Assembly (NCBI GenBank): GCA_028283505.1
Contig: JAPOFX010000006.1
Coordinates: 21,821 to 85,820 of the forward strand
Direction of reading: 5' to 3'
DNA from: Candidatus Poseidoniales archaeon
Lineage (GTDB): Archaea; Thermoplasmatota; Poseidoniia; Poseidoniales; Thalassarchaeaceae
DNA length: 64,000 bases
Below the pieces are notes generated by a model, which had not been told where the DNA came from, did no database searches, and saw nothing but the letters and a program-made list of their open reading frames with translations. Shown one piece after another: positions 39,101-45,890 of this stretch (the stretch's first letter is position 1; the number at the start of each line of letters is the position of its first letter). The position numbers were made by a program, and so were the translations under genes.

Positions 39101-39159
39101 AAATAGACCAACTGGAAGATGTACCAGCAAGGCCACAGGGAAAACTGATCGAGGATTAG
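30163..39159 (+). CDS. Giant surface protein: calcium-binding repeats, transglutaminase-like domain, Ig-like repeats, DUF4129 tail
   Basis: The protein is 2998 residues from a GTG at 30163 (GTG at 30190 also possible). The order is: signal sequence (~29-57); about seventeen thrombospondin type 3-like DxDxDGxxD motifs (~59-720), which bind calcium; a transglutaminase-like domain with Cys983 in GSCDQFSSLFAVMLR, His1031 in SWVEVHL and an acid at Glu1049 in GWIPFEACP; a long series of Ig-like/carboxypeptidase-regulatory-like repeats (~1070-2830); one membrane helix (~2847-2871); and a cytoplasmic DUF4129 domain (~2880-2985, with GRGFLRRDFETVREFE and EEARYS). Transglutaminase-DUF4129 proteins usually carry an N-terminal multi-pass DUF3488 and travel with MoxR/DUF58 genes; both are absent here. 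A role in surface protein cross-linking or cleavage is inferred. Confidence 0.82.
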   Translation: MPYFLPISLVSSVRNAGGRSQDNSVITKRRSAILFSALMLLSSYSALEFSAWEALASSDQDGDGLSYGLEFYINTQPQDWDSDNDGLPDGWEWQYGLNPLSPNGDNGSTGDPDGDAFSNLNEYQYSIPTGWDLSSTPNVLDNGVWWNGTVPVRDWDEESAMQLIQGLNSDGADEDPRGNVCFNTFDDDKDGMVDNFDGDGDGDSDCSSDDDDGDGLIDEDPDGWDTDGDGMPDGWEAANGLDPTSNSNQDGTFGDPDGDGLINIKEYVNPAWGTRNGTTTPPTQYFRPGPLAMTATETPCNPVLSLGPGGCEFLTAEVDGITSTDPQSNDTDGDGLNDSYEALILLTDPTSVDTDSDGIEDGIEVLGQYGDPPQASDPRNNNTDGDQFDDGEEDLNGNGIVDMNETDPTRIEDSGDFDGDGIQNWEENMTCTLWNVFDTDGGGVSDGDELLPFHNSNPCLSEQTLTLQILAWDAVTSALTLNSTADLDQSPIDWRQNDAPMAYYVQSNGTLVDFRYESVDIGVLRNVDTDLPANTSTVLFTNFSWCWDASVGAVNDPICDDDYSDSDGDGLADWEEYLATWGFPTNPNLVDTDSDGVDDLDEILNGTDPLEPCENLLDTDGDGLNNYFENTTGCVVIFPGMGGNFTNDTYFTLWNESDTDNGGVTDFQEYLDGTNPQDNPNDDRNPVDTDGDGIPDTIENSTGTDWRDPDTDGGGIPDGQECTSEFWDGQCEGSAGDPWDPSDDISQNSMYLLATTQSSILDSTNKIYWRWHTYDHYTRISWGVNTTLVGNTQMSTDFSTTQGVADQQFWDNSTLMGWEIQYEGPGVADTGEELILPHNTVNFTGWIDPTAGLNFSNFTRDVLVDGSSVDTVFITTPQVTITQAIRENTTAFTGTDYATDLPREFTDRGGAQELVTGITQSVINDSGALSAWDKVSAIANFLTNGNDTFTFLRNNNGTEVPDMVEDEGDLAYWMLNNSFEGSCDQFSSLFAVMLRTVDIPSRKVTGFSGGYWNGEAFEVYGKDFTSWVEVHLQTNQNLGDADLGWIPFEACPPMSIVEVSDETWGPLSVDRDLAGDSIWMNGTLRFSDNQTAVDGVTVEMYLVKSNMTSLIPGIAASSEHFIGSTVTDANGSFNITGLPSEAVDPGNASLVVLTKALGYVGFQGIYSNWDLNISDDISINITEPQPIVEPKLGIGVNTTISGLMTLENAPYNDVSLIDSMQVIMNYTTVQDGPVSLISSVGPGGYFEFSVSINESEQEGLVAATIDYVGWHQYDLNNATSPIYHIRPTSKSFNLNLTQAPNLTITLEGEGLNNTILEINRPIYLNGTALSKSETPEALNGTLEFQMRRSGTNAPFITLASWYLNDSDWLSSPGQFSLNWSFLDSDVPIPAGLVEVRYQYLADQLFARDESTVVDEHGIKSYIQFNYTMSPSPKGSVSEVLVRLSDHTGSEITSYPGAFSLLVDGTEVWNESAPDVPKVMTSWTPSLLVDAGDYPWVLSYNGSTWVGPNSTSDTVRIQGRASPSYSLGTEWVPMGNTTWVTGTIVDFDLNTTVTGNNTSVSLFLDVPSSLPAGPDGNPLPPDRYPLGSDWLNLNNGEFNITFSMPGGIGSGVYDAVIILDFEKNSPDGVPYYFDPSPENKFDIGIQTMFDVESNVTSAIVVAGENLTVSATVVDIENNERLNNATAEIYFDWGGPLQQLLNTSITGTDGVVEFQTLVPSDSPPGYYDVLVLAPDDLTDSLDTPNAGRWLSGETLLNLTVQVQSNVRIDNAPLPEVTAGQSFLIDGQVLDSFDQNRSVDGPVSLEVFFLNDPSEKLITGFATTSNGSFSLTVPTDPFGDGVTSGLKTLVISVENGSSPFYLTGSGSESILVRGVVQFNDRVPLINTIVDRGSSISFGAKIVESSDNDRELQGMNVSARFHDTWISTEATSDSGGIVNFSFDVPHSHPLGTITVMLMFNGSNGTETLHSSFTFINTIIIRSPTSITFSPITSNPSAGDFLDLSGNLTSSNGSGIVDRSGNPLSPSLTFLIDGSSNGFSVTGGSVSPNGSWNARIFLDMSFPRGTHNITATYTPTVNYYSSSSGDTTFDSRGFSMVSIIYPTDLDPDARTIRGDSFDLNISVIDNSGANVNDVEVKVLIDGLEHSTGLTDSQGLVNTSISTESNRDPGPMTVTVVFEGINGTTGLLGDQTWTRVVILAPTVIDVTAISGTSVAGEQVIFSGTLLDEHGMPLIEDGAPKGGVLHLSVDGIDVGPIYIDVSNSTTGTWQITYDIPLDTDYGQHTFTIEFLGGFTWVDPMGQGDSLNPEYYLASEITLPFNVTQTSQVVLTTPQGEIDRNELLLIEGILTDGAGRPLDNRTLEAYMNGQLLTSLNVDSNGSFSLFFPVPSNMPLGPREVTLEFQGEEFIIGSNSTTIFTVFSPTTLSLTSPEPLAVGDVLNLRGDIRDNLPDGWLANHSLQIFIDGILIGTTISEEDGSWHLSWIVSEFLDVGVHKITVISPDQGYYRQSTAEANLSIAYHTTINLNVENSVATRGGKWDFSGRLYDSDSDGTPGLEGRNITFFLDGDEITTISTGTDGTFSLTYDLGYSISRGGHEIKVVYSGEELYLSSTISTTVFSKADIEIELLTISDEVVRGDETRPIKIRGRILEIGGDANTMEEMELSLSWEESLEPNAVISWDPATGQFLITSNAKTYMPPGPSNFTIDVSPDAERFLNGASIDLDIQILVSVNFEFIPDSLFIKRDQNKISGKINVTASDDNRRPPIEGVSITARLVNETATHFTVVGMTDENGIFDYQFESFHEDHPFWDRSFWGVLSIEFSSDSEIIDPVNSTQLSLFSEVSISYQAEESESLLQPAILSIILVIVIGVVSMLVVSLRRKRQAAIDELAGVFSYTAELLAAGDEVREAIFNCYEGLCSILMGRGFLRRDFETVREFEMAIRSALPISEQSLLSLDRIFEEARYSSHILGEPHRESAQLALNSVLQEIDQLEDVPARPQGKLIED

Positions 39160-39626
39160 AATTTGTAGTCAATTTTCAATGATCTTCCATTCCAAATTGC
39201 GCCGGCTAACTTAGAGCCAATTGGCAGACTAAACGTCTCCGAGATTCCACCAAATTGTTCAGTGGCAATAAGTCTGACAACTTGCCCCTCGGCAATTGTA
39301 GCTACCTCTAGAATTACATCTTCTGTGAGGTTTGAATTAATCGGTATCTCTAATCCTGATTCCGAAGGAATAGCACCCAAGTTAGTAATAGCATCATCGA
39401 AGGATGAAATGGCCAAATTATGTTTATTGGCACTACTGAACAATATTCCTTTTCCAATTGTCCTTCCGTGCATCTGAATCACATCTTCAAAATGCGGAAC
39501 ATCATTTATGAATCTCTGATGCGACGCTTGAGCGTCTGTATCTAGGCCTGCTGGAGAAGTCAAGGAATCGTTGAAATTATTGTCACTACCATTGTCCCAC
39601 GATATCTCTACTCTGGACCATTCCAT
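39156..39626 (-). CDS. Hypothetical protein, 156 residues
   Basis: This soluble-looking protein of no family I recognise has 156 residues. It is acidic at the N-terminus and beta-rich at the C-terminus (VILEVATIAEGQVVRLIA, FSLPIGSKLAG). It has no signal peptide, membrane segment or cysteine motif. It lies 38 bases downstream of the XPD-like helicase gene on the same strand and overlaps the end of the giant protein gene by 4 bases. The strand and spacing suggest it is cotranscribed with the helicase. Confidence 0.55.
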   Translation of the reverse strand: MEWSRVEISWDNGSDNNFNDSLTSPAGLDTDAQASHQRFINDVPHFEDVIQMHGRTIGKGILFSSANKHNLAISSFDDAITNLGAIPSESGLEIPINSNLTEDVILEVATIAEGQVVRLIATEQFGGISETFSLPIGSKLAGAIWNGRSLKIDYKF

Positions 39627-39664
39627 GGTGTTCGGAGGGGACGCTATGGCATGAACCCATTGTT

Positions 39665-41650
39665 TCAGATCTCAAAGAAGGTTCTGACTCTTTCGGCAGT
39701 TCTGGAGGGTTTCGAGGTTTGAATCTTCATCATTTTGGGCATGCAGTCACTAACTCTTCTTTCGAGCATTCTTTTTTCAAGCAATACTATTATTGCCCTA
39801 TCTTCCTTTTTTCTAATCGGCCTACCCAATGCCTGTAATACACTATTTACGGCAGGCTGAAGGCTAACATACTTCCAAGCACGATTCCTGTCGAACTTAT
39901 GTGTGAAGTAATCCATCAGTGCGTCCTGTTTCGCACTGGGCGGGGGCATTGGTAGCCCAATGCAAACCAAAGCATCAAGGATATTGTCCGAGTAATCAAC
40001 GCCTTCCGAGAGCTTCCCATTAAGTACCCCGAAAATAGCAACTCCTCCCATCTCCTTTTGTTCGTAAAGGGTCGAGATCATCTCTTCTACTCTTTTCTTG
40101 CTCATTCTTTGTTCTTCCTTGATTATCCTCTTGCCGCTGGACCATCCAAGATTTTCAAAATCTGAGTGTACCCTTTCTAACATGGAGTAACTAGGTGCGA
40201 AAATAGCCACGTTTCCCTTGGTATTTTCTATTACTGCACGTACGTGTTCGCCAATCAAGGACATGCTAGTTTCTCGTTCACTAAACTTGCTTGTAACATC
40301 ATTGGCGATAAGTACCGGCCTGTTTGCAATTGGGAAATCTGAGGAATAAATTCTGCAAGACGAGTTTTCACTTGGAACCCCAAGTACTTCTGAGTACATC
40401 TCTGGAGGAAAAAGGGTACCAGACATCAGTATTGCGCCCCTGCACCTTTCAAATATTTCTTTACCAACAAGGCTGGGGTCTAGAAGATGACTGGTTATTC
40501 TGGGCTGTTCCAAGCTATGGTCGAATACCAATGCAAATGCCGGGCTATCGCGGTATCGAATGCAGATTTCTAGAATTTCCGCGATTCTAGTACAATCATT
40601 CTGCTCCTCACCTTCGGAATCCTCCTCCTCATCTATTACAACGCAAAATAGCCTATCCATCATATCACTGACTCGACTAATTTCAGTGCTTTCACCTTCG
40701 TCTAGGACTCCCTGGGTAGATTTAGAAATCACATCAAGGAAATCACTAGAGGAGATTCTAAGATCGTCTCCTCTGGAATTATTATTCTCCGACTTCAACA
40801 TCTCGAACCATTCAGTCATGGGCCCCTGCAAAGCAATAATCTGTTTTTCAAGATCCCTTGCACGAAGCAGCTCATTAGATTCTCCTGTATCCAAAGACTC
40901 GTCCCTTCTTTCCAGATTCCCTTTGTATTCTGCGATATTATCGAGAGCTCTTTTGAATACCTGATCTGTTATTCTCCTCTCCAATCCACTTCTGATCCTA
41001 TCTGGAAGGTTATGTGCCTCATCGACTATCAAGATAGAATTTTCAAGGTCGATTCCCATTGCGGGAAGGGAGGACTCACGAACATTCTCCACGAAAACGT
41101 GATTGTAATCGCAGACTACAATATCTGCATGTCCCGCGGCCAACCTGGCCGAGGCCCAAGGACAAATCTTTCTGGCTCTCCCATATTTGATTGTCCAATC
41201 AACATGTTGCGGTTGTTCAAGCAATCGCTTTCTCAGGTCAGCACGACGTGATTTCCTTGAATCTTCGACAATTCCGTCCTCACAGTCGCACTTTCCCGTC
41301 ATTCTATCTACGTGATCACACATGCCTTCTCGTCCAATAATGTCAACAAGTGAAATTTTTGGGACTCCATCTGGAATTCTACTGTTGATTTTTCTAACGG
41401 TGTCAACCACAATCTTGTGTTGTGATTGCCTCCCAGTCATGAATATGATATTGGCTCTCTCAGAAGAAATATGATTGTCGAATGATGAATGCAGAGCCGA
41501 GGCAAGGGCGGCTGCAGTCTTACCTATTCCAGTGGGGGCTGCGGCTAGAAGAAATCCTCCGTCAGTCAATGCCCTAACCCCATCAGAAATCATCTCTCTT
41601 TGGGAAGATCTGGAATTTTCGTGCGCGAAAAATAACCCTACGCCAGTCAC
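39665..41650 (-). CDS. XPD/Rad3-like iron-sulfur DNA helicase
   Basis: This 661-residue superfamily 2 helicase, counted from a GTG at 41650 with GGAGG seven bases upstream, should unwind DNA 5' to 3'. Motif I is AAAPTGIGKTAAAL (~37-50), motif II is the DEAH box in LIVDEAHNLP (~207-215), and motif VI is ALGRPIRKKEDRA. Cysteines at 111, 121, 123 and 163 lie between motifs Ia and II, where XPD, FANCJ and DinG proteins hold a 4Fe-4S cluster. A role in nucleotide excision repair or general DNA repair is inferred from the family. Confidence 0.9.
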   Translation of the reverse strand: MTGVGLFFAHENSRSSQREMISDGVRALTDGGFLLAAAPTGIGKTAAALASALHSSFDNHISSERANIIFMTGRQSQHKIVVDTVRKINSRIPDGVPKISLVDIIGREGMCDHVDRMTGKCDCEDGIVEDSRKSRRADLRKRLLEQPQHVDWTIKYGRARKICPWASARLAAGHADIVVCDYNHVFVENVRESSLPAMGIDLENSILIVDEAHNLPDRIRSGLERRITDQVFKRALDNIAEYKGNLERRDESLDTGESNELLRARDLEKQIIALQGPMTEWFEMLKSENNNSRGDDLRISSSDFLDVISKSTQGVLDEGESTEISRVSDMMDRLFCVVIDEEEDSEGEEQNDCTRIAEILEICIRYRDSPAFALVFDHSLEQPRITSHLLDPSLVGKEIFERCRGAILMSGTLFPPEMYSEVLGVPSENSSCRIYSSDFPIANRPVLIANDVTSKFSERETSMSLIGEHVRAVIENTKGNVAIFAPSYSMLERVHSDFENLGWSSGKRIIKEEQRMSKKRVEEMISTLYEQKEMGGVAIFGVLNGKLSEGVDYSDNILDALVCIGLPMPPPSAKQDALMDYFTHKFDRNRAWKYVSLQPAVNSVLQALGRPIRKKEDRAIIVLLEKRMLERRVSDCMPKMMKIQTSKPSRTAERVRTFFEI

Positions 41651-41848
41651 ACTAACGCCTCCATAGTGCTACCGGGAATAGGCCGACCAAGAAGATTGGG
41701 TATCGCTCCAAAGTCTTAAGATAGCTGAGTCATGATTTTTCGAGCTCTTTTCCTTAGGCCTTCGAACCCATATGAGTTGTGTGCGAGAGGGCCTAACGGC
41801 CCTCCCGCGTTGCTCTCGTGCATCCCATCCTCACACATTTCCCTCGCC
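41651..41848. other. 198-base spacer with a stable hairpin
   Basis: The spacer holds the start region of the helicase gene and a perfect 7-bp hairpin, GAGGGCC-TAAC-GGCCCTC (41787-41804). An alternative pairing joins CGAGAG (41784-41789) with CTCTCG (41813-41818). The hairpin lies ~45 bases after the end of the ribbon-helix-helix gene, but no T-run follows it. It may be a terminator, a processing site or a small RNA. A 63-codon open frame crossing here (41716-41907, minus) looks non-coding. Confidence 0.4.
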
Positions 41849-42238
41849 TCACATAGCGTTTGATTCGTCATCGCCTCTTCTTCGAAGCTCATCCATTCTA
41901 GCCTCAATCAGGTTACTGACCTGATCACCCTCGAACATTACCCTCTTGATGTGGCCCCTAGCCGCATTCCTGAGGACCGCGTCAGGCTTCTCTCCTTGTA
42001 ATTTGCAGAAATCTTGAATCCTTGCACTCAAATCTGGACCAAGTTTGACTTGCACTGTGTCCCCGGAAACTTGGTGATTATCTGTCAAGAAATCTCTTAT
42101 TGCCAGTCTGATAACATCGGATCGGTTCCTCATCCCATCCAGCCCCACCAGTCTGTCTAACTCAAGAAGATGATCTTCGGGAATACGAAGTGAAATCATC
42201 GGGCTGTGGCCTGTCATCTTCATCCCCTGTTGACCCAT
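41849..42238 (-). CDS. Tandem ribbon-helix-helix transcription regulator
   Basis: This 129-residue protein has residues 14-51 (MISLRIPEDHLLELDRLV then NRSDVIRLAIRDFL), a clear ribbon-helix-helix (CopG/NikR-like) DNA-binding unit. Residues 61-100 (TVQVKLGPDLSARIQDFC then PDAVLRNAARGHIKRV) have the same strand-helix-helix rhythm, so the protein appears to carry two such units. The ACT-like metal domain of NikR is absent. The gene diverges from the HD dNTPase gene, and a large palindrome occupies the spacer, consistent with autoregulation and control of the neighbour. Confidence 0.75.
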   Translation of the reverse strand: MGQQGMKMTGHSPMISLRIPEDHLLELDRLVGLDGMRNRSDVIRLAIRDFLTDNHQVSGDTVQVKLGPDLSARIQDFCKLQGEKPDAVLRNAARGHIKRVMFEGDQVSNLIEARMDELRRRGDDESNAM

Positions 42239-42260
42239 CGAAGGGGGGGAGGGGTATTAA

Positions 42261-42293
42261 TTGTATCTCAAATGAAATACATTTGAATTACAA
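42261..42293. promoter_or_regulatory. 33-bp palindromic operator between the RHH regulator and the HD dNTPase
   Basis: The arrangement is TTGTA-TC-TCAAATG-AAATA-CATTTGA-AT-TACAA: a perfect 7-bp inner inverted repeat (42268-42286) and a perfect 5-bp outer one with equal spacing. An AAATATG at 42292-42298 sits about 28 bases before the ATG at 42324 and would serve as TATA box for a leaderless dNTPase mRNA. On the other strand an ATTAATAC-like element lies just before the regulator start. A bound protein would cover both promoters. Confidence 0.65.
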
Positions 42294-42323
42294 ATATGTG
42301 AGTTGCCAGATAGTTCTTGGTCA

Positions 42324-43691
42324 ATGGCAGTTTCCTTCAAGGGGAGAGACACACTCGCAAGCTCGTGGTGTGCTGTGAAGACTATCAATGATGCAATACA
42401 CGGACAGTTTAGGATTGATGGGGTTAGAGAGGACCTTCTCTCAACTCCAGAAATGAATAAACTAAGTCACATCAAACAGTTAGGTTTGGCTCATTTAGTC
42501 TTCCCAGGAGCGCACCACACGCGCTTTGAACATTCTCTCGGTGTTTCTCATGTATCTGGAATGATGGCTGACTCTTTGGGATTAGATGGATTGGAGAAGG
42601 ATACAGTTGGTGTAGCGGCTCTTCTTCATGATGTTGGCCACGGACCTTATTCACACACCCTTGAGCATATTTTGCACGAGAGAGGGGGTTTGGATCACAT
42701 GTCAATCACTGAGGGCATTATTTTGGGCGATTATGATGTATTGAGGGAAGGAGAGGGACCATCAGTCCCAGATCGAAAATCTGTACCTGATATTCTAGAG
42801 CATCATGATATAGACCCAAAGGAAGTTGCCGGTTTAATCAGAGGGCCCGATGCTAGGGGCTCTGAACGAAACCTTCTTTCTTGGACTGAAGGTAGAACAA
42901 ACTTCGTCGAGAATGACAAAACGATGGCCCATCTCATTCATGGCCCTGTGGATTGTGACCAGATTGACTACTTACTCAGAGACTCGCATTTTACCGGTGT
43001 CAAACACGGGGTAATCGACCATAGAAGACTGATTATGTGTTTGGAAAGACACGGGGGTGACATTTCTGTGGAAGAGGGCGGTATACCTGCATTGGAGGGA
43101 ATGCTAGTAGCCAGAGGTCTGATGTACAGCGCGGTATATTTCCACAGAGTCACAAGGGTGACTGAGGTGATGCTCTCAAGAGCAGTAGAGAGGAGTGAAG
43201 GATATATTCCCGATTCTTTTGATCTACAGAGAAGAGTAGACGCCGAGATATGGCAGGTCCTCCATGAAGCCAGTGATTTTTCTAGAGACATGATTCGAAG
43301 GTTGAAGTACAGACAACTGCTCAAAGTTTGCCTCTCAAGAAGGAAGCAAGATCTAAGCGAGGATGACATAACACTCCTCACTGAACTTGCTTCTAACTCA
43401 AAGAAGAGGATAGATCTGGAGGACGAAATTGCAAGAAGGGCCGGATTAGAACCCGGCTACGTCGCTATAGACGTTCCCAACATCAAACTCCTACTATCAG
43501 AACCCAGAATGTCTCAGGTCGATATCAGGATAATCGGTGACGATGGGAGGACTAGATGGTTTAGGGAACACACGCCCCTTGCAGAGGCTCTCAGAAAAAG
43601 GCAAGTCAGCCAGGCGGTGTTCTATGTAATGACCATTCCTGGGTCCGAGGGTAAAGTTTCCCAGATTTCCGAGGACATTCTGTTCACTTAG
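42324..43691 (+). CDS. HD-domain phosphohydrolase, SAMHD1/dGTPase-like
   Basis: This 455-residue protein has the metal-binding residues of the HD superfamily in order: HTRFEHSLGVSH, then LLHDVGHGPYSHTLEH, and a later aspartate in GPVDCDQIDYLLRDS. That spacing and wording are those of the dNTP triphosphohydrolases related to SAMHD1, which cleave dNTPs to nucleosides. The ATG at 42324 fits a leaderless start behind AAATATG. The frame opens earlier (42303), and a GTG at 42375 is a third option that removes a non-conserved N-terminus. It diverges from the tandem RHH regulator. Confidence 0.87.
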   Translation: MAVSFKGRDTLASSWCAVKTINDAIHGQFRIDGVREDLLSTPEMNKLSHIKQLGLAHLVFPGAHHTRFEHSLGVSHVSGMMADSLGLDGLEKDTVGVAALLHDVGHGPYSHTLEHILHERGGLDHMSITEGIILGDYDVLREGEGPSVPDRKSVPDILEHHDIDPKEVAGLIRGPDARGSERNLLSWTEGRTNFVENDKTMAHLIHGPVDCDQIDYLLRDSHFTGVKHGVIDHRRLIMCLERHGGDISVEEGGIPALEGMLVARGLMYSAVYFHRVTRVTEVMLSRAVERSEGYIPDSFDLQRRVDAEIWQVLHEASDFSRDMIRRLKYRQLLKVCLSRRKQDLSEDDITLLTELASNSKKRIDLEDEIARRAGLEPGYVAIDVPNIKLLLSEPRMSQVDIRIIGDDGRTRWFREHTPLAEALRKRQVSQAVFYVMTIPGSEGKVSQISEDILFT

Positions 43692-43731
43692 TTTGAATAT
43701 GCAGCGACATTCAAACGGGATATCATTCAAA
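43692..43731. promoter_or_regulatory. Three ATTCAAA-type half-sites upstream of glutamate dehydrogenase
   Basis: TTTGAAT (43692-43698) and ATTCAAA (43709-43715) form a perfect 7-bp inverted repeat with a 10-base spacer. A further ATTCAAA follows at 43725-43731, 16 bases on. TTTGAAT also occurs within the right arm of the palindrome at 42261-42293. They lie 58-106 bases before the gdhA start, where an activator or repressor could act. Confidence 0.4.
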
Positions 43732-43767
43732 AGGGCGAGGCTATTCGCGCAAGTGGCTGGTACCTAA

Positions 43768-45890
<2,123 letters not shown>

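Noticed and set aside
41716-41907. 63-residue minus-strand frame in the gap after the RHH gene
   Set aside because: It overlaps the RHH gene in another frame, lacks a family match and runs through the hairpin.
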